From JAAFIW01 sp031414805 (GTDB lineage Bacteria > Pseudomonadota > Gammaproteobacteria > Burkholderiales > Burkholderiaceae_C), in contig JANOQJ010000066.1 in NCBI GenBank assembly GCA_031414805.1, positions 50,544 through 114,543 of the forward strand: a stretch of DNA of 64,000 nucleotides, read 5' to 3'. Below, piece after piece: positions 51,176-58,883 of the stretch. The translations under genes and the position numbers were made by a program. Below the pieces are notes generated by a model. That model was not told where the DNA came from, made no database searches, and saw only the letters and a list, made by a program, of their open reading frames with translations. The first letter of the stretch is position 1, and each line of letters starts with the position of its first letter.

Positions 51176-52396
51176 GTGATCAAAACCACCTCCCGCCGAA
51201 ACCGCCTGGCCGGTGCACTGACCGTGCAAGCCCCCACCGATGGCGTGAGCTTGCGCATGCGCCAACTCGAGCAATACCTGAGCCTGAGCCTTGCAGCACT
51301 AACCGGCTGGATGGGCATGGTGGCGCCCCTGCACAACGCCTGGACCGTGTGGGGCGGTGTTGCAGTGGCACTGGGCGTGCATGCGTGGTGCAGGCAGTTT
51401 CCTGCGCGTCAACCGGCGATTCTGTTTGCCCGGGCAGCTTTGCTGCTCTGCATGGCCAGCCTGGTGCAGTTGCATTCGGGTGCGGCGGGGCCATTTTTCT
51501 TCTGGACAGCAACTGTCGCCGCCGGGTACGCCATCTTGCTCACCCCGCGCTGGGCGATGGCCGTGATGGCCTTGGCGTTGGCGCAATTTCTGGGTGTTTC
51601 GCTGGTCGCCGGTGTGCAGGGCTGGTCTGATTGGTTGATCCACCTCGGCATGTTGGTGGCGGGCATGGGGTTGGCCACTCGCTTTGCCCAGTCGCTGCAG
51701 CGCACGGACCGCGAGCTGGAGGCCAGCTTGAAAGACCGCGAAACCGGGCTTTACAACGTCACCGGCTTGTTTGCCCACGGCGCGCAACTGTTGGCGGCTT
51801 GCCGACGCGACAACGAGCCGATTTGCCTGACCGTGCTGCAAAGCCCCAACATTGGCGAGGTCAGCAATATTTTGGGTCGCGACGCTGTGCGCGACCTGCT
51901 GGCAGACGCCGTCAAAGGCTTGCTGGCGTCGGCGCAGTTGTCGGGTCTGGGTCTGGCCGCGCGCACCGACTCAGGCGAGTTTGTTTTGCTGTTGCCCGGT
52001 GTCAACCTGGAGCGTGCCAAAACCTTGCTGCGCAAGCAACTCGGCAGCCCACCGCGCGTGGTTTTGCACGTGCGAGACCGCGAGGCGACGGTGTTTTTAG
52101 ACAATGCCTCGCTGGTCGCAGCAGCCGAGCACCACACACCCGAGTCGCTGTACGAATCGGTGCGCAGCGTGCTGGAGCGCAAGCGCGAGAAACTGGCCCA
52201 GCGCATGAGCAGCAGCCAGTGGTTTGAAGCCAGCCAGGCGCCTGAATCACAGCTTCCTGTGGTCGAGACCCCTCCAGCGGTCTCTCGTTGGAGGGCCGTC
52301 ATGCCAAAGCCCAAACCCAAAGAGGTGGACAGCTCACTCATGTCGCGTCTGGAGCCGAACCTGACTTTGCCCATGCCGCTGAAACGGTCACCTTGA
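51176..52396 (+). CDS. Membrane protein with degenerate GGDEF domain
   Basis: 406 residues from GTG at 51176. Residues about 35-170 hold several membrane segments (LSLSLAALTGWMGMVAPLHN, AILFARAALLLCMASLVQL, WAMAVMALALAQFLGVSLVA). Then a GGDEF-like fold starts (RETGLYNVTGLFAHGAQLLA). The active-site GGDEF is replaced by SGEF (ARTDSGEFVLLLPG), so diguanylate cyclase activity is unlikely; a binding or regulatory role is inferred. A basic, Pro-rich cytoplasmic tail follows. No EAL or HD-GYP domain is present. Confidence 0.7.
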   Translation: MIKTTSRRNRLAGALTVQAPTDGVSLRMRQLEQYLSLSLAALTGWMGMVAPLHNAWTVWGGVAVALGVHAWCRQFPARQPAILFARAALLLCMASLVQLHSGAAGPFFFWTATVAAGYAILLTPRWAMAVMALALAQFLGVSLVAGVQGWSDWLIHLGMLVAGMGLATRFAQSLQRTDRELEASLKDRETGLYNVTGLFAHGAQLLAACRRDNEPICLTVLQSPNIGEVSNILGRDAVRDLLADAVKGLLASAQLSGLGLAARTDSGEFVLLLPGVNLERAKTLLRKQLGSPPRVVLHVRDREATVFLDNASLVAAAEHHTPESLYESVRSVLERKREKLAQRMSSSQWFEASQAPESQLPVVETPPAVSRWRAVMPKPKPKEVDSSLMSRLEPNLTLPMPLKRSP

Positions 52397-52483
52397 GCAC
52401 ACCGTGGCATGCCTGTCGGTAGCCACAACCCTCCTGTATCCTTTGCCCCCTGTCCACAACCGCACGTCCTGCACCCCTAGGCT

Positions 52484-53401
52484 GTGTCCGAACCGCACCC
52501 CGCGCGCGAACTTTCACGTTCCGCTGCCCGCTCCCACGAACGCGAAGACAAGCGTACGTTTTTGCAAAAACTGGCCGAGTTCATTCACCCCGGCCCCGAC
52601 TCTCGCGAAGAGCTGATCGAAACCCTGGTTGACGCGCAGGACAATCAGGTCATTGGCTCCGAATCACGCCAGATGCTGGAAGGCGTGATCCGCATGGCCG
52701 ACATGACGGCAGGCGATGTGATGGTGGCGGCGCCCCGCATGGATCTCATCAACATCGACGCGCCGTTTGACGAGCTGCTGCACACCATCATTGAAACCGC
52801 GCACTCGCGGTTCCCCGTTTACGAACGGGACCGTGAAAACGTGATTGGCATCCTGATGGCCAAAGACCTGCTCAAGCTGCAACGCGCGCCCGAGTTGAAC
52901 CTGCGCGCCCTGTTGCGCCCGGCGGTGTTTGTGCCCGAGAGCAAGGGCTTGAACGATTTGCTGCGCGACTTTCGCGGCAACCGCAACCACTTGGCCATGG
53001 TGATTGACGAGTTTGGCCGCACGGCGGGCCTCATCACCATTGAAGATGTGCTGGAGCAAATCGTCGGCGAGATTGAAGACGAATTTGACATTGCCGAAGA
53101 CGAAGGCGACATCTTTGCGCTGGTCGACAAAACCTATCGCGTCAGCGGCGACACGGCCATTGAGCGCGTCAATGAAGCCTTTGGCGTGCAGCTATCCGCC
53201 AGCGACGAGGAGCAGAGTTTTGAAACGATTGGCGGCCTGATTGCGCACGAGATGGGCCACGTGCCCAAGCGCAACGAGCGCCATGCGATTGGCGGGCTGG
53301 AGTTTTTGGTGCTGCACACCAAAGGCGGCGCGGTGCGCTGGTTCAAGGTGTCGCCGGTGGCTGCAGCGTCTGCGCCAGCTCATGGCCCGCAGCTGTTTTA
53401 G
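52484..53401 (+). CDS. corC: CorC/HlyC-family protein (CBS pair plus CorC domain)
   Basis: 305 residues from GTG at 52484. No membrane segment. VIRMADMTAGDVMVAAPRMD and AHSRFPVYERDRENVIGILM form the first CBS motif and NHLAMVIDEFGRTAGLITIE with DVLEQIVGEIEDEFD the second. The C-terminal CorC_HlyC domain follows (GLIAHEMGHVPKRNERHAIG). CorC is linked with magnesium/cobalt efflux in enterobacteria. The adjacency to lnt is the same as in many proteobacteria (ybeX-lnt). Confidence 0.9.
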   Translation: MSEPHPARELSRSAARSHEREDKRTFLQKLAEFIHPGPDSREELIETLVDAQDNQVIGSESRQMLEGVIRMADMTAGDVMVAAPRMDLINIDAPFDELLHTIIETAHSRFPVYERDRENVIGILMAKDLLKLQRAPELNLRALLRPAVFVPESKGLNDLLRDFRGNRNHLAMVIDEFGRTAGLITIEDVLEQIVGEIEDEFDIAEDEGDIFALVDKTYRVSGDTAIERVNEAFGVQLSASDEEQSFETIGGLIAHEMGHVPKRNERHAIGGLEFLVLHTKGGAVRWFKVSPVAAASAPAHGPQLF

Positions 53402-53424
53402 CGACATGTTCAGGCGCAAAACGC

Positions 53425-53490
53425 GTCATTCCCGCGCAGGCGGGAATCCAGCCCCAGCGCGCCATGGATTCCCGCCTGCGCGGGAATGAC
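53425..53490. repeat. Inverted repeat of the ATTCCCGCGCAGGCGGGAAT family, third copy
   Basis: Arms 53425-53450 and 53465-53490, only 14 nt apart, in the space between corC and lnt. It forms a very stable hairpin and could act as terminator or mRNA stabiliser. Confidence 0.85.
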
Positions 53491-53507
53491 GACTTTGCGG
53501 CTACCGC

Positions 53508-55130
53508 ATGTTTGAAACCAAGCCCAGGCCTGTCGGTTTGTTGAGTTGCCTCTGGGCTGCGCTGGCGGGGCTGGCACAAGCCCTTTCTATCGCCCTGCCC
53601 TGGAGCGAAGCCTCGGGCATTCCCTTCAGCGGTCAGCCGGTGTGGTGGCTGCAAATTCTGTCGCTGGCGGTGCTGGTGGGGCTGGTCAACCGCCACCCTT
53701 CGTTCAAAAACGGCTTGATTCTGGGCTGGGTGTTTGGGCTGGCCTGGATGGCGGGCACATTTTGGTGGCTGTTTATTTCCATGCATTTTTACGGCGGCCT
53801 GGCTGCGCCGTTAGCAGTAGCGGCGGTGCTGGCGTTGGCTGCGTTTCTAGGGGCTTTTTACGGGTTGGCGTGTGGCATTTATGGGTCTTTTATGGCATCA
53901 GCCCCTGTGAAACCTGCTCAAGCAGCTATCATTTTTGGAGCGTTGTGGACACTGGCCGAGTTGATTCGTGGCACCTGGTTGACCGGTTTTCCGTGGGGTG
54001 CGGGGGGGTATGCGCAAATAGACGGGCCGCTGGCGGCATTGGCACCCTGGGTGGGCGTCTATGGCATTGGCGCGGTCGCGGTGCTAGGAGCGGCTTTGTT
54101 GGCCGGATTGGCGACCGTCAATGCCAATCCAACGCGCACGGCCAACCGCGCGGGACTGGGCCTGCTGACAGCACTGCTTCTGGCCATCTCGGCGGTGGTG
54201 GTGTTTGGCAAACACGATGCGGCACAGGGCCGCGCCACCTTGTCCGTCACCCTGCTGCAAGGCAACATCCCCCAGGACGAAAAATTCCAGTCGGGCAGTG
54301 GCGTGCCGCAAGCACTGCGTTGGTATGGCGAGCAACTGGCCGCCAGCCAGTCGCCGCTGGTTGTCACCCCCGAAACTGCCATTCCGCTGCTGCCAGAGCA
54401 ATTGCCCGACGACTTTTTTATCGATCTGGGCCAGCGCCTGGCGCCGGGCAGTGCGGCACTGGTGGGCGTGCCGCTGGGCAACTCGCGTGACGGCTACACC
54501 AACTCGGCGGTGGGCTTCCGGGCGGGCCAGCCACCTTCGGCCAAGAGCGCCTATTTCCCGGCGGGCACTTACCAATACGACAAGCACCACCTGGTGCCCT
54601 TTGGCGAGTTCATTCCGCCGATGTTCAAGTGGTTCACGCAGATGATGAACATCCCGCTAGGCGACTTCAACCGCGGCGCAGTGGGCCAGCCGTCCTTCAA
54701 TTTCGCGGGCGAACGCCTGGCACCTAACATTTGCTACGAAGACCTGTTTGGGGAAGAACTCGCCGCGCGCTTTATTGACCCGTCCACCGCGCCCACCATC
54801 TTGGTGAACATCAGCAATATCGGCTGGTTTGGCAACAGCGTGGCCATTGACCAGCACCTGCACATCAGCCGTATGCGCGCCCTCGAATTGGGCCGCCCGA
54901 TGATCCGCGCCACCAATACTGGGGCCACTGTCATCATCGACCACACGGGCCACGTCACGCATGCGCTGCCGCGGCACACACGCGGCGCGTTGGTGGGCAC
55001 GGTGCAGGGGCAAACCTACACCACGCCCTATGCGTGGTGGGCAGCCCGCTTCGGTTTGTGGCCGCTGTGGGGGCTCATGATTACTATCATTTTGATAGCT
55101 GTTCGAGCAGTTTTTACTGGGGCTAGATGA
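53508..55130 (+). CDS. lnt: Apolipoprotein N-acyltransferase Lnt
   Basis: 540 residues. An N-terminal membrane part of about six segments is followed by a nitrilase-like periplasmic domain with the catalytic triad Glu289 (VTPETAIPLL), Lys359 (KHHLVPFGEF) and Cys409 (NICYEDLFGE). It adds the third acyl chain to lipoproteins. Two 42-bp elements are read in frame: APVKPAQAAIIFGA in a loop between membrane segments near residue 135, and TIILIAVRAVFTGA at the very C-terminus, where it makes up most of the last membrane helix. Confidence 0.95.
   Translation: MFETKPRPVGLLSCLWAALAGLAQALSIALPWSEASGIPFSGQPVWWLQILSLAVLVGLVNRHPSFKNGLILGWVFGLAWMAGTFWWLFISMHFYGGLAAPLAVAAVLALAAFLGAFYGLACGIYGSFMASAPVKPAQAAIIFGALWTLAELIRGTWLTGFPWGAGGYAQIDGPLAALAPWVGVYGIGAVAVLGAALLAGLATVNANPTRTANRAGLGLLTALLLAISAVVVFGKHDAAQGRATLSVTLLQGNIPQDEKFQSGSGVPQALRWYGEQLAASQSPLVVTPETAIPLLPEQLPDDFFIDLGQRLAPGSAALVGVPLGNSRDGYTNSAVGFRAGQPPSAKSAYFPAGTYQYDKHHLVPFGEFIPPMFKWFTQMMNIPLGDFNRGAVGQPSFNFAGERLAPNICYEDLFGEELAARFIDPSTAPTILVNISNIGWFGNSVAIDQHLHISRMRALELGRPMIRATNTGATVIIDHTGHVTHALPRHTRGALVGTVQGQTYTTPYAWWAARFGLWPLWGLMITIILIAVRAVFTGAR
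53900..53941 (-). repeat. 42-bp dispersed element, copy 15 (inside lnt)
   Basis: Reverse relative to lnt, read as APVKPAQAAIIFGA between two membrane segments. Confidence 0.8.
55083..55124 (+). repeat. 42-bp dispersed element, copy 16 (C-terminus of lnt)
   Basis: Forward, read as TIILIAVRAVFTGA just before the stop. The TGA expected from the consensus in this frame is CGA. Confidence 0.75.
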
Positions 55131-55238
55131 CGAAATGACTGCCGCCTTCGGCGTGCTGTGACAGATGACTCAAGCCTCCGAGTCGCATGAGCTCGTCATT
55201 TGTCATGGGTACAGGCGCAGCCAGACCGTCATCTGTCA
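55127..55238. repeat. Interleaved small inverted repeats between convergent lnt and deacylase genes
   Basis: ATGACGAAATGAC (55127-55139) pairs with GTCATTTGTCAT (55195-55206), and TGACAGATGAC (55159-55169) pairs with GTCATCTGTCA (55228-55238). All are variants of one ATGAC/GTCAT unit. Location between convergent stops suggests a role at transcript ends. Confidence 0.45.
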
Positions 55239-56978
55239 TCGGCCCATGCGCACCAACTTCCCCGGTCGCGCCGCCGTCACCACGCCGCTTTGCTGCACAC
55301 ACTGCCCCGCCACCCAAGTTCCCAAATAACCGCCGGCGGTTTGCACAAAACGCTTGCCGCCAGCGGGCAAGTCAGCCAGCAGTTGCGGTTTGGGCAAAGC
55401 CAGCGTGGAAGGGTCGATCAGGTTCAAGTCGGCTCGCAAGCCCACCGCAATCGCCCCCCGGTCGGCCAGGCCCAGGTAGCGCGCATTGCGCTGGCTGAGC
55501 ATGTGCACGGCCTGCTGCACGCTCATGTGCCCGCGCGCCACCCAGTGGGTGAGCATGAAGGTGGAAAAGCTGGCGTCGCAGATGGTGCCCACATGTGCGC
55601 CCGCATCACTCAAGCCAAGTAGCGCCCGCGGGTGGCGCAGCATGTTGGCCACGCAATCGAGGTTGCCTTCGTTGTAGTTGAAGATGGGAAAGTAAACCAG
55701 GTTGCTGCCGTCACCCTGGGCGAAATGGTCGTACAGCGCGGCCAGCGGCGTGATGCCCTGAGCCTTGGCCCGCAGCAGCATGCTGTCTTGCAGCGTAGGT
55801 TCGTAGTTGGGCACGTCGGCCATGGCAAACATGCGGGCTGACAGCATGTCAATGCGGGCCAGCAGTAGATCGACCAAGGGCGGCACCGACGAACCATCTC
55901 CAGCCAGGCGCTCTGATGGCTCACCCAGGATGCGCGCGCGCCGCGCCGGTTCGCGCAACGCAGCTGCGCGCTGGGCCAGCGGCAGGTGCGCCAGCTCTTT
56001 GTAACCGGGAAAGCCCATGAAGGGGTGAAAGCGTGCGTCCAGGCCGTTGATCACACCGATGCCGCGCGCGGCCGTTTGCAAATACAGCGGCAGGCCGCGT
56101 GCCACAGCGGCGTCGACCCGCTGGGCCATGGCCTGGTATTGCGCACCGCCAGGGTCGCGTTGCAGCCAGGTCATTGACAACGGGCGACCGCTGGCCTGTG
56201 CCAACTGCTCAACCAAATCGAACTCGGCATCAAAGCGCTCGGGCGAGCGCAGCAGGTCAAAGTCGCTGACGATTTGCACCACGCCGTGTTGCAAACCGTC
56301 GAACGCGCTGGCTAGTCCTGTCAGCTCGGCCGCGCTGGCTTCCGACGCGGGTGTCTCCAGGCCTTTCGATGTACGGTGGTTGTCGGTGCGGCCGGTGGAA
56401 AAACCGATGGCGCCGGCTTGCAGGGCTTCAAGCAACAGGACGCGCATCTGCGCCACGTCTTCGGCGGTGGCGCTCTGGTGGGCCAGCGCACGCTCGCCCA
56501 TCACATACATGCGCAGCGGGTCGTGCGGCACCAGGCAGGCAAAGTCCAAGCTGTGCGGCTTGGCGGCCAGCGCGTTCATGTAGCTAGGAAAGCTTTGCCA
56601 CGAAAAATCGATGCCCTCGGCTAGCGCCGCACCCGGAATGTCTTCCACGCCTTCCATCAGGCCGATCAGGCGGTCTTGCTCGTCGGCACGCAGCGGCGCA
56701 AAACCCACGCCGCAGTTGCCCATCACCACTGTGGTCACGCCGTGGTGAATGCTGGGCGAAAAGGTTTCGTCCCAGCTGGCCTGGCCGTCGTAGTGAGTGT
56801 GAATATCGACGAAGCCGGGGGTGAGCCAGGCGCCGTCGGCCTGCACCGTTTGGTGCGCTGCGTCGGTGATGCGACCGATCTGCGCGATGCGGCCCTGTTG
56901 CACCGCTACATCGGCCGTGAAGGGCTCGCCGCCCGTGCCGTCGACCACGGTGGCCGACTGAATCAGCAAATCAAACAT
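55236..56978 (-). CDS. N-acyl-D-amino-acid deacylase-type amidohydrolase
   Basis: 580 residues. VDGTGGEPFTADVAVQQGRI and WLTPGFVDIHTHYDGQASWD (metal ligands HxH), VVMGNCGVGFAPLR, RTDNHRTSKGLETPASEASA and LLGLSDAGAHVGTICDASFS are those of the D-aminoacylase/dihydroorotase-like family (amidohydrolase 3). Enzymes of this type deacylate N-acyl-D-amino acids. The start overlaps the upstream symporter gene by 8 nt, so uptake and hydrolysis may be linked. Confidence 0.88.
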   Translation of the reverse strand: MFDLLIQSATVVDGTGGEPFTADVAVQQGRIAQIGRITDAAHQTVQADGAWLTPGFVDIHTHYDGQASWDETFSPSIHHGVTTVVMGNCGVGFAPLRADEQDRLIGLMEGVEDIPGAALAEGIDFSWQSFPSYMNALAAKPHSLDFACLVPHDPLRMYVMGERALAHQSATAEDVAQMRVLLLEALQAGAIGFSTGRTDNHRTSKGLETPASEASAAELTGLASAFDGLQHGVVQIVSDFDLLRSPERFDAEFDLVEQLAQASGRPLSMTWLQRDPGGAQYQAMAQRVDAAVARGLPLYLQTAARGIGVINGLDARFHPFMGFPGYKELAHLPLAQRAAALREPARRARILGEPSERLAGDGSSVPPLVDLLLARIDMLSARMFAMADVPNYEPTLQDSMLLRAKAQGITPLAALYDHFAQGDGSNLVYFPIFNYNEGNLDCVANMLRHPRALLGLSDAGAHVGTICDASFSTFMLTHWVARGHMSVQQAVHMLSQRNARYLGLADRGAIAVGLRADLNLIDPSTLALPKPQLLADLPAGGKRFVQTAGGYLGTWVAGQCVQQSGVVTAARPGKLVRMGR

Positions 56979-57855
56979 GTTGCATCTCCTGTTGTCTGTC
57001 TACCCTGCGCCACCACAGCGCGCAGGCCATGCCGCTGACGATGTGCCACATGCCCCACAGGCTGGCAATAATGACCATGCCCAGGTCGCTGTTGAACTGC
57101 ACGGCAATGATGCCCAGCGCCAGCCCCGAGTTCTGCATGCCGCCTTCAATCATTACGGCCCGGCGGTCGCGCACGCTCACACCCATGGCCACACTGGTCA
57201 GGTAGCCAAACAGCAGGCCGCTGGCGTTGTGCGCCACCACCACGCCCAGCATGGGCAGCAGGCCTAGCGTCAGCAGTTGCCGCTCTTTGATAAGCCCCAG
57301 CACAATGAAAGCCAGCAAGGCAATCAGCGAAAAATTGGCCAGGGGCTTCTGAACGCGGGCGGTCAACCCCGGCCATTGGTGCGACACCCATAAACCCAGC
57401 GCCATCGGCAATGCCAGCAGCACAGCCAGACTGAACCAGATGGCCGAGGGGTCAATGTTCAGGGTGCGCAGCCAACCGGCGGTGTCGGGGTTGTTGGCCA
57501 CCATCCAGCTGAAGTTAAAGGGCGTCAGCACCAAAGCCATCAATGCAGCCACCGCCGACACGCTGACCGACAGTGCCGTGTTGCCCCGTCCAAAATGTGT
57601 GATGACGTTGGACAGCGAGCCCCCAGGGCAAGCAGCCACCAGCATCATGGCCGCCTCCACATTGGGCGGCAAGTTCAAAGCCAAGGTAGCCAGCCAGGTG
57701 CCCACGGGCAACAAAATGAACTGCGGAATCAGGCCACACACCACTGCCTTGGGCGTCTGTGCCACACGCTTGAAGTCATCCAGTTTCAACTCCAGCGCGA
57801 CAGAAAACACCATGGTGGCCAGCACCAGGCTCAAGATCAGTTGTTGGGTTGTCAT
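56971..57855 (-). CDS. Bile acid:sodium symporter (BASS) family transporter
   Basis: 294 residues, about nine membrane segments. FSVALELKLDDFKRVAQTPK, VAACPGGSLSNVITHFGRGN (sodium-site region) and VMIEGGMQNSGLALGIIAVQ are BASS-family hallmarks. Bacterial members import small organic acids with sodium. It overlaps the deacylase gene and is probably the first gene of a two-gene operon, so its substrate may be an acylated amino acid or the released acid (inference). Confidence 0.88.
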   Translation of the reverse strand: MTTQQLILSLVLATMVFSVALELKLDDFKRVAQTPKAVVCGLIPQFILLPVGTWLATLALNLPPNVEAAMMLVAACPGGSLSNVITHFGRGNTALSVSVSAVAALMALVLTPFNFSWMVANNPDTAGWLRTLNIDPSAIWFSLAVLLALPMALGLWVSHQWPGLTARVQKPLANFSLIALLAFIVLGLIKERQLLTLGLLPMLGVVVAHNASGLLFGYLTSVAMGVSVRDRRAVMIEGGMQNSGLALGIIAVQFNSDLGMVIIASLWGMWHIVSGMACALWWRRVDRQQEMQHV

Positions 57856-57955
57856 GGCCTATCCTTGCGGGTAGGTTAAACCGCGATATGGCCCGTAAAA
57901 TCAAGGGTTTACGCGGGTTTGGCAGCCCGCGTCGTCTATTTTTTGATCTCAGGTC

Positions 57956-58879
57956 ATGCTCACATTCCAACAAATTATTTTGAAATTGCAGTCGTACTGG
58001 GCCGACCAGGGCTGCGCCTTGCTGCAGCCCTACGACATGGAAGTGGGCGCAGGCACCAGCCACACCGCCACCTTTTTACGCGCCCTGGGCCCCGAGCCCT
58101 GGAAGGCCGCTTATGTGCAGCCCAGCCGCCGCCCCAAGGACGGGCGCTACGGCGACAACCCCAACCGCTTGCAGCACTACTACCAATACCAGGTGGTGCT
58201 GAAACCGGCGCCCAGCAACATCCTGGAGCTGTATTTGGGCAGTCTGGCGGCGCTGGGTTTTGACTTGAAGCAAAACGACATCCGCTTTGTGGAAGACGAT
58301 TGGGAAAACCCCACCTTGGGCGCCTGGGGCCTGGGCTGGGAGGTGTGGCTCAACGGCATGGAGGTCACGCAGTTCACGTATTTTCAGCAAGTCGGCGGCA
58401 TCGATTGCAAACCGATTACCGGCGAGATTACCTACGGCCTGGAGCGCCTCGCCATGTATTTGCAAGGGGTGGACAACGTCTACAACCTGACCTGGACCGA
58501 AAACAAAACTACCGGCTACAAGCTGAGCTATGGCGATGTGTATTTGCAAAACGAAAAAGAGCAATCGGCCTATAACTTTGAACACTCCGATGCTGATTTC
58601 CTTTTCACCGCATTCACCGCCCACGAAAAGCAGGCCAAGCATTTGATGGAGCAGCAACTGGCCCTGCCCGCCTACGAGCAGGTGCTCAAAGCCGCACACA
58701 GCTTCAATTTGCTGGACGCGCGCGGTGCCATTTCTGTGACTGAGCGCGCCACCTACATCGGCCGCATCCGCAACCTGGCCCGTGCCGTGGCCGCCAGCTA
58801 CTACGAATCGCGCGAGCGCCTGGGCTTTCCGCTGGCACCTCGCGAGTGGGTGGCGCAGATGGGCAAGAAGGCGGCTTGA
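57956..58879 (+). CDS. glyQ: Glycyl-tRNA synthetase alpha subunit
   Basis: 307 residues. LTFQQIILKLQSYWADQGCA, LLQPYDMEVGAGTSHTATFL, VQPSRRPKDGRYGDNPNRLQ and EITYGLERLAMYLQGVDNVY are the class II catalytic motifs of the tetrameric bacterial GlyRS. It is followed 4 nt later by glyS. ATG at 57956 gives the usual N-terminus. Confidence 0.97.
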   Translation: MLTFQQIILKLQSYWADQGCALLQPYDMEVGAGTSHTATFLRALGPEPWKAAYVQPSRRPKDGRYGDNPNRLQHYYQYQVVLKPAPSNILELYLGSLAALGFDLKQNDIRFVEDDWENPTLGAWGLGWEVWLNGMEVTQFTYFQQVGGIDCKPITGEITYGLERLAMYLQGVDNVYNLTWTENKTTGYKLSYGDVYLQNEKEQSAYNFEHSDADFLFTAFTAHEKQAKHLMEQQLALPAYEQVLKAAHSFNLLDARGAISVTERATYIGRIRNLARAVAASYYESRERLGFPLAPREWVAQMGKKAA

Positions 58880-58883
58880 AACT

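Noticed and set aside
57856..57955. Possible T-box or other riboswitch before glyQ
   Set aside because: Only 100 nt of spacer with no conserved T-box bulge or terminator/antiterminator pair; T-boxes are rare in proteobacteria.
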